The position numbers and the translations under genes are program-made. From JBOHCT01 sp050699055 (GTDB taxonomy: Bacteria; Actinomycetota; Actinomycetes; Streptosporangiales; JBOHCT01): a DNA stretch of 20,103 bases. Location of the stretch: contig JBOHCT010000060.1 of assembly GCA_050699055.1 (NCBI GenBank), positions 1-20,103 of the forward strand, given 5' to 3'. Below are positions 13,788-20,103 of the stretch, in pieces. The notes beneath the pieces were generated by a model. It made no database searches. It was not told the DNA's origin and saw only the letters and a list, made by a program, of their open reading frames with translations. How positions within the stretch are numbered: the first letter of the stretch is position 1; each line of letters starts with the position of its first letter.

Positions 13788-14752
13788 GCCGCGCCGGCGA
13801 CCGGCTGCCCCGCCTGCTCACCCTCGTCCCGTACCTGCTGGCGCGGCCAGGAGCGAGCCTCGCCCAGGTCGCAAGGACCTTCGAGGTGGACGAGAAGCAG
13901 CTCGACGACGACCTCCGGCTCGTCTGGATGTGCGGCCTGCCTGGCCACATGCCGGGTGACCTCATCGACGTGACGTGGGACGGCGACGCGATCTGGGTGA
14001 GCAACGCCGACACGATCGCCCGTCCGCTGCGCCTGGGCGTCGACGAGGCGAGTGCGCTGCTCGTGGCCCTGCGTATGCTCGCGCGGGTGCCGGGCCTGGA
14101 GGACCGCGACGCGCTCGACAGGGTCATCGCGAAGCTGGAGCGCGCGGCCGGGGAGGCCGCCGCCGTCGCCAGCGAGCAGGTGGCGGTCGACGTCGAGGGG
14201 GAGGCCGAGACCATCGCCGCGGCCCGCGACGCGCTCGACCGCGACCGCCGTCTTCACCTGCGGTACTACGTGCCGACGCGCGACGAGACGACCGAACGCG
14301 ACGTCGACCCCATGCGGCTGCTCATCGTCGAGGGGCGATCCTATCTCGAGGCGTGGTGCCGTCGCGCGGAGGATGTACGCCTGTTTCGCCTCGACCGCGT
14401 GGTCGACGTCGACGTACTCGACGTCGCCTCGGCACCGCCCGCTGAGGCCCGTCCCCGCGACCTCGATGACGGGATCTTCACGCCCTCACCCGATGACCCC
14501 CTCGTCACCCTCGAACTGTCCGACGCCGCCCGATGGGTGGCCGACTACTACCCGTGCGAGCGGGTGGAGGAGATCACGGGCGGGCTGCGGGTGTCGCTGC
14601 GTACGCCCGACACCCGCTGGGTGCGCAGGCTCGCGTTGCGGCTCGGCGGGACGGGACGTGTGGTCGCGCCCCCCGCGTTGGCCGAAGAGGTGCGCGACGA
14701 GGCGCTCCGCGCGTTGCGGGGATACGAGCGGACCCCGGGCCCGTACGCATAA
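13784..14752 (+). CDS. pafC: WYL-domain transcription activator PafC
   Basis: PafC is the second half of the PafBC regulator and likely dimerises with PafB. The 322-residue protein has an N-terminal winged-helix region (about 6-60, RLLTLVPYLLARPGASLAQVA), a WYL domain at about 140-215 and a WCX-type C-terminus. The WYL signature reads S186-Y187-L188 (SYLEAWC), so the Trp is replaced, a change also common in PafC-type partners as far as I recall. GAGGGGGC at 13770-13777 serves as the ribosome site. The last codon and TAA stop form part of the -10 hexamer of the following small gene. Confidence 0.95.
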   Translation: MSRAGDRLPRLLTLVPYLLARPGASLAQVARTFEVDEKQLDDDLRLVWMCGLPGHMPGDLIDVTWDGDAIWVSNADTIARPLRLGVDEASALLVALRMLARVPGLEDRDALDRVIAKLERAAGEAAAVASEQVAVDVEGEAETIAAARDALDRDRRLHLRYYVPTRDETTERDVDPMRLLIVEGRSYLEAWCRRAEDVRLFRLDRVVDVDVLDVASAPPAEARPRDLDDGIFTPSPDDPLVTLELSDAARWVADYYPCERVEEITGGLRVSLRTPDTRWVRRLALRLGGTGRVVAPPALAEEVRDEALRALRGYERTPGPYA

Positions 14753-14755
14753 GAT
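14750..14755 (+). promoter_or_regulatory. -10 hexamer TAAGAT overlapping the pafC stop
   Basis: TAAGAT includes the pafC stop codon TAA (14750-14752) and ends 6 bases before GTG 14762, predicting a leaderless transcript for the small membrane protein. Confidence 0.5.
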
Positions 14756-14761
14756 ACGGGT

Positions 14762-14950
14762 GTGTTCTGGCTCGTATGGGTCCTTGCCGCGGTGGCTCTG
14801 GGAATGGCGGGTCTCGTCGTGATCGGGGTCTTCGCTCTTCGCGTCCACGCGGCGGTTCGTACCCTCGACAGAGCGCTGCGCGGTGCCCAGCAGCATCTCG
14901 AGCCGCGCCTCGACCGGTTGCGCGGAGGGGCGGACGGGGCCGAGCGATGA
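14762..14950 (+). CDS. Small single-span membrane protein, function unknown
   Basis: The product has 62 residues. Residues 2-26 form one hydrophobic span (FWLVWVLAAVALGMAGLVV and onward), followed by an Arg-rich amphipathic helix (about 27-56) and a short acidic end. The topology resembles TatA/TatB, but the Phe-Gly hinge and the short TatA-type span are missing, so I do not call it a Tat component. Small membrane proteins of this kind occur between pafC and tatA in other actinobacteria as far as I recall. Its start is supported by TAAGAT 6 bases upstream. It ends 82 bases before tatA. Confidence 0.6.
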   Translation: MFWLVWVLAAVALGMAGLVVIGVFALRVHAAVRTLDRALRGAQQHLEPRLDRLRGGADGAER

Positions 14951-14992
14951 CCGGCCAAGAGCATGACCCTCACGTTTTGTGGCTGCACGGCG

Positions 14993-14998
14993 TACGAT
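14993..14998 (+). promoter_or_regulatory. tatA promoter -10 (TACGAT)
   Basis: TACGAT predicts a transcript start near 15005, giving a leader of about 28 bases that carries GAGAAGGA at 15020-15027. TTGTGGCTG lies 7 bases before the hexamer. This is a weak, off-spaced resemblance to the PafBC element, and I do not rely on it. Confidence 0.45.
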
Positions 14999-15032
14999 CG
15001 TGCGTGACGGACACCTGCTGAGAAGGACGACT

Positions 15033-15338
15033 ATGCCTGACCTCGGAGTGTGGGAGATCATCATAATCGCGGTCGTCATCGTGATCTTGTTCGGGTCCAA
15101 GAAGCTCCCGGACGCGTCGCGAGCGATCGGTCGTTCCATGCGCATCTTCAAGTCCGAGACCAAGGGCCTGCGCGACGACGAGAAGGACGATGACAAGCAC
15201 GCCAAGGATGAGGAGCGGCCCGCGCAGAAGGAGCCGCAGCAGCTCCCGGTCTCTAGCTCTAGCGGCGACGGGACGACGGTCAACGGTGAGTCCATGTCCA
15301 CGTCCGAACAGGCCCCGGAGAGCGCTGACCGTCGCTGA
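15033..15338 (+). CDS. tatA: Sec-independent (twin-arginine) translocase subunit TatA
   Basis: TatA polymerises to form the passage for folded proteins with twin-arginine signals. The 101-residue protein has a very short N-terminus, a membrane span at about 5-20 (VWEIIIIAVVIVILFG), the Phe-Gly hinge followed by SKKLPDASRAIGRSMRIFKSE as the amphipathic helix, and a long charged, disordered tail. Residues SSSS in the tail come from a tandem TCTAGC TCTAGC duplication, which may vary between strains. The ATG at 15033 is chosen over upstream in-frame starts because GAGAAGGA precedes it by 5 bases and the mature TatA N-terminus starts here. tatC follows 36 bases later. Confidence 0.96.
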   Translation: MPDLGVWEIIIIAVVIVILFGSKKLPDASRAIGRSMRIFKSETKGLRDDEKDDDKHAKDEERPAQKEPQQLPVSSSSGDGTTVNGESMSTSEQAPESADRR

Positions 15339-15374
15339 CGACCGTCGCGTCGGGGCTGAGGGGCGGAGCGCGCC

Positions 15375-16247
15375 ATGACCTCCCCCAAGCTGCATCGGCG
15401 GGCTCCCCGTGACCCTGAGGGACGGATGCCCCTCATCGAGCATGTGCGGGAGCTGCGGGGGCGGCTGTTCAAGGCGTTTCTCGGCCTTCTCGCCGGTACA
15501 ATCGTCGGCTTTATCTTCTTCGACCAGATCTGGGCGGTGCTCAAGCAGCCGTACTGTCAGCTGTCCATAGCCCATCGCCTGCCGGGTCCCCAGTGTGACT
15601 TGGTCGTTCACACCATCTTCGAGGCGTTCTTCCTGCAGCTGCGCGTCGCCGTGATCATCGGCGTGGTCATCTCCTCGCCGGTCTGGCTGTCCCAGATCTG
15701 GGGGTTCGTCACCCCCGGGCTGCGCAAGAACGAGAAGCGTTGGGCGCTCGCGTTCGTCGGGACCGCGACACCGCTGTTCCTGGGCGGTGCCGCGCTCGCG
15801 TACCTCATGCTCAACAAGGGCCTTCGCATCCTGCTGAGCTTCACCCCGACGGGCGTCATCCCGCTGATCGGGGTCACGCACTATCTCAAGTACGCCACCC
15901 TCATGGTGCTCGTCTTCGGCGTGTCGTTCGAGCTGCCGCTCCTGGTCGTGATGCTGAACCTGGTCGGCATCCTGAGCCACGAGCAACTCGCCAAGCACCG
16001 ACGCGCGATCCTGTTCGGGGTCTTCGTCTTCGCGGCCGTCGCGACGCCGAGCCAGGACCCGGTCACAATGCTCGCCCTGTCCGTTCCGATGGTGGTGCTG
16101 TTCGAGCTGGCCGAGCTGGTCGCTTTCCTCAACGACAGACGCAGAGCGCGCAGGGAGGCGGAGGCGCCGTACGCCCAGCTCTCCGACGACGAGACGTCGG
16201 AGTTCGGCCTCGAGGACACCTACGACCTCGAAGATGAGGACCGCTGA
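15375..16247 (+). CDS. tatC: Twin-arginine translocase subunit TatC
   Basis: TatC is the six-span membrane receptor that binds twin-arginine signal peptides. The 290-residue protein carries the conserved N-terminal signal-binding motif MPLIEHVRELRGRL at 18-31. The segments FEAFFLQLRVAVIIG, SSPVWLSQIWGFVTPGL and FGVSFELPLLVV, with its conserved membrane Glu, are further family marks. The C-terminal tail after about 255 is highly charged. GGAG lies 6 bases before the ATG. It is in an operon with tatA. No TatB gene is seen in the window. A strong hairpin begins just 2 bases after the stop codon. Confidence 0.97.
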   Translation: MTSPKLHRRAPRDPEGRMPLIEHVRELRGRLFKAFLGLLAGTIVGFIFFDQIWAVLKQPYCQLSIAHRLPGPQCDLVVHTIFEAFFLQLRVAVIIGVVISSPVWLSQIWGFVTPGLRKNEKRWALAFVGTATPLFLGGAALAYLMLNKGLRILLSFTPTGVIPLIGVTHYLKYATLMVLVFGVSFELPLLVVMLNLVGILSHEQLAKHRRAILFGVFVFAAVATPSQDPVTMLALSVPMVVLFELAELVAFLNDRRRARREAEAPYAQLSDDETSEFGLEDTYDLEDEDR

Positions 16248-16248
16248 C

Positions 16249-16309
16249 GGACGTGCCCCGTAGGTCTCGGCCGCCGCGTAGTAGGACAGCAGACCTGTGG
16301 GGTACGTCC
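16249..16309 (+). terminator. 19-bp stem terminator after tatAC
   Basis: Bases 16249-16267 pair with 16291-16309 without a gap: sixteen Watson-Crick pairs and three G-T wobbles (16255 with 16303, 16260 with 16298, 16261 with 16297), around a 23-base loop. The wobbles pair only in RNA copied in the plus direction, which supports an RNA hairpin ending the tat transcript. No T-run follows. The next promoter hexamer begins 5 bases downstream. Confidence 0.6.
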
Positions 16310-16313
16310 CGGG

Positions 16314-16319
16314 TAGGTT
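16314..16319 (+). promoter_or_regulatory. -10 hexamer TAGGTT of a leaderless diacylglycerol-kinase-family transcript
   Basis: TAGGTT ends 6 bases before GTG 16326. CAGACC at 16290-16295 stands 18 bases before the hexamer and is a partial -35 match (GAC core). Confidence 0.5.
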
Positions 16320-16325
16320 ACCTGG

Positions 16326-17228
16326 GTGGCGCGTGACATCGTTCTCCTCGTCAACCCGATCGCCGGAGGTACCCGCGGGTTGCGTGTGCTCGCGCCGGTC
16401 GTCGACCGTCTCGCGGACGGTGGTGCCCGTATTCGGGTCCTGCACGGGCACGGTCAGAAAGACTCCCGCGACCTCGCCTACGCGGCCGTTTCCGAACGGC
16501 CCGACGCCCTGGTCATCGTGGGCGGCGACGGACTCGTCCACCTCGCGTTGCAGGCCGCCGTCGATACGGAGGTACCGGTCGGGATCGTGCCGGCCGGGGG
16601 CGGCAACGACATCGCCCGGGTACTCGGCGTTCCCGACGATCCGGTCGCGGCGGCGGAGATCATCCTCGACGGCGTCGTCCGTGCCATGGACGCCGGGCGC
16701 TGCGGAGGAGAGTGGTTCGCGAGCGTGCTCTGTGCGGGTTTCGACGCCCGCGTCAGCGCGCGGGTCAACCGGATGACCCGCCTCCACGGCCGCGCGCGCT
16801 ACCTGGCCGGCCTCGCCGCCGAGCTCAAGACCTTTGCACCGATCCCGTTCGCGATCGAGCTGGACGGGGAGGAGTGGCGGACCGAGGCGATGCTGGTCGC
16901 TGTCGGCAACACGAGTACATATGGCGCGGGCATGCGTGTCTGCCCCCAGGCCCGCCCCGACGACGGAACGTTCGACGTGACCGTCGTCGGTCGGGTCTCA
17001 CGCGCCGAGCTGGTCCGGGTCTTCCCCCTGATCTACACCGGCGGTCACGTCCGCCATCCCGCGGTCACTACAGCCCGGGCGAGGATCGTCTCGCTCACCG
17101 CGCCCGGGCTGACCGCCTACGCCGACGGCGAGCCGGCCGCCCGGCTGCCGGTGACCTGCGAGACCGTCCCCGGCGCCTGGCGCGTGTTCGTACCCGAGGG
17201 GAATATCTCGGCGGCACCGAACGTCTAG
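16326..17228 (+). CDS. Diacylglycerol-kinase / lipid-kinase family protein
   Basis: The family phosphorylates lipid hydroxyl groups with ATP, recycling diacylglycerol or making phospholipid precursors. The 300-residue protein has the opening motif VNPIAGG at 9-15, the nucleotide-binding GGDG at 66-69 and PAGGGNDIAR at 89-98. The more usual form of the last motif is PxGTxND, so Gly replaces Thr here. CPQARPDDGTFDVTVVG is the conserved segment of the C-terminal domain. The GTG start is supported by the -10 hexamer 6 bases before it. Its TAG stop doubles as the first three bases of the helY -10 hexamer. The exact lipid substrate cannot be read from sequence. A lipid kinase between tatC and helY is common in actinobacteria as far as I recall. 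Confidence 0.92.
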   Translation: MARDIVLLVNPIAGGTRGLRVLAPVVDRLADGGARIRVLHGHGQKDSRDLAYAAVSERPDALVIVGGDGLVHLALQAAVDTEVPVGIVPAGGGNDIARVLGVPDDPVAAAEIILDGVVRAMDAGRCGGEWFASVLCAGFDARVSARVNRMTRLHGRARYLAGLAAELKTFAPIPFAIELDGEEWRTEAMLVAVGNTSTYGAGMRVCPQARPDDGTFDVTVVGRVSRAELVRVFPLIYTGGHVRHPAVTTARARIVSLTAPGLTAYADGEPAARLPVTCETVPGAWRVFVPEGNISAAPNV

Positions 17229-17231
17229 CCT
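17226..17231 (+). promoter_or_regulatory. -10 hexamer TAGCCT overlapping the upstream stop
   Basis: TAGCCT contains the stop codon TAG of the lipid-kinase gene and ends 6 bases before ATG 17238. No -35 is evident. Confidence 0.45.
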
Positions 17232-17237
17232 GGCGGT

Positions 17238-19955
17238 ATGACTTCGCCCGCCGAGCGCTACACCGCGTTCCGGCGACGGCAGGCGGAGGCACTGACGGCC
17301 CTCGCCTCGTTCAGCGGTCTCTACTCCTTCAGTCTCGACCCTTTCCAGGTCGACGCGTGCCGTGCGCTGGAAGACGGCGAGGGCGCCCTCGTCGCCGCCC
17401 CGACAGGCGCCGGCAAGACCGTCGTCGGCGAGTTCGCGGTCCACCTCGCGCTTGCCCGGGGTCAGAAGTGCTTCTACACCACGCCGATCAAGGCGCTGTC
17501 CAACCAGAAGTACACGGACCTCGTCCACCGTTACGGGCCGGACGCGATCGGCCTGCTCACGGGGGACAACACCCTCAACGGCGAGGCACCGATCGTCGTC
17601 ATGACGACCGAGGTCCTGCGCAACATGCTGTACGCCGGGTCACCGACCCTGGCAGGCCTGGGGTATGTCGTGCTCGACGAGGTCCACTACCTCGCCGACC
17701 GGTTCCGCGGCGGGGTCTGGGAGGAGGTCATCATCCACCTCCCCGAGGCCGTCAGCGTCGTGGCCCTGTCGGCCACCGTGAGCAACGCGGAGGAGTTCGG
17801 CGACTGGCTCGTTCAGGTGCGCGGGGCCACCCGAGTGGTCGTCGAAGAGCATCGGCCCGTACCGCTGTGGCAGCACATGCTCGCCGGCCCCCGGCTGTAC
17901 GACCTGTTCGTCGACGGTCAGGGCAAGAAGGTCAACCCCGATCTGCTGCGGATCTCCCGCGAGGACGCGCGGCTGTCCCGCGACCGCTTTCAGCGCTCAC
18001 GAGGACGCTACCCACGCCGTACCCGACGGATGCGGGTGCCCAGCAGGGTCGAGGTCGTGGAGCGGCTCGACCGGGCGGCCCTGCTTCCCGCCATCACGTT
18101 CATCTTCAGCCGTGTCGGCTGCGACCAGGCGGTACGCCAGTGCCTGCTGTCCGGGCTGTGGCTCACGACGCCGGAGGAACGTGACGAGATCAAGACGCAC
18201 GTCGAGGAGGCGTGCGCGGAGCTGCCCGACGGGGACCTCGCCGCGCTCGGCTACGACGAGTGGCTCGCCGGCCTGGAGCGGGGCGTCGCCGCCCACCACG
18301 CCGGCATGCTGCCGACGTTCAAGGAGGTCGTGGAGGCGCTGTTCACCCGTGGCCTGGTGAAGGCGGTGTTCGCCACAGAGACGCTCGCGCTCGGCATCAA
18401 CATGCCCGCGCGTACGGTCGTACTGGAGCGGCTGGTCAAGTTCAACGGCGAGACGCACGCCGATATCACGCCGGGGGAGTACACCCAGCTCACCGGGCGA
18501 GCTGGCAGGCGGGGGATCGACGTCGAAGGCCACGCGGTCGTCCTCTACCAGCCGGGCGTCGACCCGACGTCGGTGGCCGGTCTCGCCAGCACCCGCACGT
18601 ACCCGCTGCGCTCCAGCTTCCGCCCGTCCTACAACATGGCGGTCAACCTCGTCGGCCAGGTGGGACGGGAAAGCGCGCGCGACATGCTCGGGGCGTCGTT
18701 CGCGCAGTTCCAGGCCGACCGCTCGGTGCTCGGGCTGGCCCGGCAGGTACACCGCAACGAGGAGGGGCTCGCAGGGTACCGCGAGGCCATGACCTGCCAT
18801 CTCGGCGACTTCGGGGAGTATGACCGACTGCGGCGGGCGCTCGCCGAGCGCGAGTCCTCGCTGGGCCGCGAGCGGCGAGAGGTCCGCAGGGCGGAGGCGG
18901 CCAGGTCGCTCGAACGCCTGCGGGTCGGCGACGTGATCGACGTGCCCGCGGGGAGACGTGCCGGGCTCGCGGTCGTGCTCGACCCCGGGACCGGTACTGG
19001 AACCGGCTCTAACGGGCCGCGGCCGACCGTCCTCACCGCCGATCGGAAGGTACGGCGGCTCAGCCTCGTCGACTTTCCTGTGCCCGTGGACGCCGTCGAG
19101 CGGGTCCGCGTGCCCAAGAGCTTCGACGCGCGCTCGCCGCGCTCCCGTCGCGACCTCGCCTCGACCGTACGCAACAAGGTCGGCGACCGTTCGCCGACGC
19201 GGGCGGACGTAGGCCCTCCGGGCCTCGGTGACGACGCGGAGGTGGCGAGACTGCGCAAGGAGGTCCGCCGCCACCCGTGCCACGGCTGCGCGGACCGCGA
19301 CCAGCACGTGCGATGGGCCGAGCGGTACGCCCGGCTGCGCAAGGAGACCGAGGGGCTTCGCAGGCGGGTCGAGGGACGCACGCACGTGATCGCGCGCACC
19401 TTCGACCGGGTCTGTACCGTGCTCGAGCGGCTCGGGTACCTCGATGGCGAGGCCGTGACCGCCGAGGGAGCCCGCCTCGCCCGCCTGTACACGGAGCTCG
19501 ACCTGCTGGCCGCCGAGTGCTTGCGCCACGGCGTGTGGGAGGGGCTCAGCTCCGCCGAGCTCGCCGCCTGTGTCTCGGCACTCGTGTACGAGTCGCGGCG
19601 GCCGGAGGAAGGGCCACCGCGAGTGCCGGGCGGGCGCGCGGAGTCGGCCATCGCCGCGACGGCCCGGCTGTGGGGCGAGCTGGACGGGATCGAGAAGGAT
19701 CATCGGCTCTCCTTCCTCCGTGAACCCGACGCGGGATTCGCCTGGGCCGCGTACCGCTGGGCGCGGGGGCACTCCCTCGATACGGTGCTCTCCGAGAGCG
19801 GCACCGCCGCGGGCGACTTCGTCCGGCACGCGAAGCAGCTCATCGACCTGCTCGGCCAGATCGCCGACGCCGCCGACGAGCCGCTGCACGCCGTCACGGT
19901 CGCGGCGATCGACCAGCTTCGCCGGGGCGTGGTCGCCTACTCCTCGGTCGGCTGA
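17238..19955 (+). CDS. helY: Ski2/Mtr4-like DEAD/DEAH-box RNA helicase HelY
   Basis: HelY is an ATP-dependent superfamily 2 helicase, presumed to act on RNA like Ski2/Mtr4. The 905-residue protein has a Q-like motif with DPFQ at 34-37, Walker A APTGAGKT at 54-61, motif Ia TTPIKALSNQ at 81-90, DEVH at 137-140, SAT at 178-180 and motif VI QLTGRAGRRG starting at 417. Around residue 550-620 is an insertion-like region containing a Gly-Thr microrepeat (GTGTGTGS). HPCHGC at 679-684 opens the arch-to-DSHCT transition, a feature of the Mtr4 group, and the C-terminal DSHCT domain runs to the end. The ATG start follows TAGCCT by 6 bases. The same order pafABC-tatAC-helY occurs in mycobacteria, there without, as I recall, the lipid kinase. 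Confidence 0.96.
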   Translation: MTSPAERYTAFRRRQAEALTALASFSGLYSFSLDPFQVDACRALEDGEGALVAAPTGAGKTVVGEFAVHLALARGQKCFYTTPIKALSNQKYTDLVHRYGPDAIGLLTGDNTLNGEAPIVVMTTEVLRNMLYAGSPTLAGLGYVVLDEVHYLADRFRGGVWEEVIIHLPEAVSVVALSATVSNAEEFGDWLVQVRGATRVVVEEHRPVPLWQHMLAGPRLYDLFVDGQGKKVNPDLLRISREDARLSRDRFQRSRGRYPRRTRRMRVPSRVEVVERLDRAALLPAITFIFSRVGCDQAVRQCLLSGLWLTTPEERDEIKTHVEEACAELPDGDLAALGYDEWLAGLERGVAAHHAGMLPTFKEVVEALFTRGLVKAVFATETLALGINMPARTVVLERLVKFNGETHADITPGEYTQLTGRAGRRGIDVEGHAVVLYQPGVDPTSVAGLASTRTYPLRSSFRPSYNMAVNLVGQVGRESARDMLGASFAQFQADRSVLGLARQVHRNEEGLAGYREAMTCHLGDFGEYDRLRRALAERESSLGRERREVRRAEAARSLERLRVGDVIDVPAGRRAGLAVVLDPGTGTGTGSNGPRPTVLTADRKVRRLSLVDFPVPVDAVERVRVPKSFDARSPRSRRDLASTVRNKVGDRSPTRADVGPPGLGDDAEVARLRKEVRRHPCHGCADRDQHVRWAERYARLRKETEGLRRRVEGRTHVIARTFDRVCTVLERLGYLDGEAVTAEGARLARLYTELDLLAAECLRHGVWEGLSSAELAACVSALVYESRRPEEGPPRVPGGRAESAIAATARLWGELDGIEKDHRLSFLREPDAGFAWAAYRWARGHSLDTVLSESGTAAGDFVRHAKQLIDLLGQIADAADEPLHAVTVAAIDQLRRGVVAYSSVG

Positions 19956-20005
19956 CTTCGTCCTCGCCCGCCGCCCTCGCGCCTCCGCCGCCCGCCCCGC
20001 GTCTG
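19956..20005 (+). other. A-free, C-rich tract after helY, possible Rho-loading site
   Basis: The 50 bases after the helY stop contain no A and, counted by eye, 30 C, 12 G and 8 T. An excess of C over G on the transcribed-sense strand is a feature of Rho loading sites. The repeat pair B follows directly, so the two may act together in ending the helY transcript. Confidence 0.35.
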
Positions 20006-20040
20006 AAGGAACACGTCGCCCGTGGCCCGATACCTCTGAC
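19999..20040 (+). repeat. 42-bp palindromic intergenic element, copy B1
   Basis: It opens with GCGTCTGA, closes with TCTGAC (one change from the other copies) and has 28 bases between. The core GTCGCCCGTGGC occupies the same internal position as in the other copies and pairs with two G-U wobbles. The outer interior pairs only at alternating positions. CCGCCGCCC precedes it by 5 bases, close to the GCGCCACCC seen before copies A1 and B2. Confidence 0.75.
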
Positions 20041-20061
20041 ACCGCCAGCGCCACCCTTCCG

Positions 20062-20103
20062 GCGTCTGAGCCCCCGCGTCATGGGCGACGCGGGGGCTCA
20101 GAC
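20062..20103 (+). repeat. 42-bp palindromic intergenic element, copy B2 (perfect hairpin)
   Basis: It begins 21 bases after copy B1. GTCTGAGCCCCCGCGTC at 20064-20080 is an exact inverted copy of 20087-20103, giving a 17-pair stem with a 6-base loop. The ends and the 28-base interior match the other three copies, but the interior is far more regular. It could terminate transcription in both directions. The window ends exactly on its last base. Confidence 0.85.

Noticed and set aside
14977..14998. A possible PafBC element before tatA (TTGTGGCTG, 7 bases, TACGAT).
   Set aside because: The conserved C of TGTC is missing and the gap is one base short.
1..20103. CRISPR arrays, tRNA or rRNA genes, insertion sequences, phage or defence genes.
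   Set aside because: None is visible; the only repeated units are the four 42-bp palindromic elements described.

Overview
The window comes from a high-GC actinobacterium, most likely Streptosporangiales or a close relative. That placement rests on gene order, protein resemblance and base composition, not on a search. It holds an essentially complete Pup-proteasome locus followed by the tatAC, diacylglycerol-kinase and helY block that also neighbours the pafABC genes in mycobacteria. No gap between genes exceeds 300 bases, and I see no rRNA, tRNA, CRISPR array, transposase or prophage gene.

Layout. At 1-109 (minus strand) is the start of a RecB-family nuclease, diverging from a membrane site-2 protease (302-1447). 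Then come trmI (1542-2477), the proteasomal ATPase arc/mpa (2588-4357), dop (4416-5936), pup (6107-6316), prcB (6435-7280), prcA (7312-8112), an unrecognised 69-residue acidic ORF (8173-8382), pafA (8405-9763) and an IlvD/EDD-family dehydratase (9769-11547). A DUF3866-type gene lies on the minus strand (11679-12770), divergent from pafB-pafC (12801-14752). After that come a 62-residue membrane protein (14762-14950), tatA (15033-15338), tatC (15375-16247), a diacylglycerol-kinase-family gene (16326-17228) and the helicase helY (17238-19955).

How the genes work together. Dop converts Pup-GGQ to Pup-GGE and can also remove Pup from proteins. PafA ligates Pup-GGE to substrate lysines. Arc/Mpa recognises pupylated proteins, unfolds them and feeds them to the PrcA/PrcB 20S core. 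PafB and PafC are WYL-domain DNA-damage-response activators. TatA and TatC export folded proteins.

Most notable signals. (1) A 42-bp imperfect palindromic intergenic element occurs four times as two pairs, 11580-11684 and 19999-20103. Each pair has the same geometry of 42 + 21 + 42 bp, and the changes in the hairpin core largely keep it paired. I do not recognise this family. (2) Eight genes carry a TAnnnT -10 hexamer 6 or 7 bases before the start codon, which predicts leaderless mRNAs; two of these hexamers overlap the upstream stop codon. (3) The pup promoter has TGTC exactly 12 bases before its TAnnnT hexamer, resembling the PafBC-dependent RecA-NDp promoter architecture. (4) A 19-bp RNA hairpin with three G-U wobbles follows tatC. 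(5) The 69-residue ORF is in frame with prcA across one TAG codon. (6) A sugar-acid-dehydratase-like gene sits 5 bases behind pafA.
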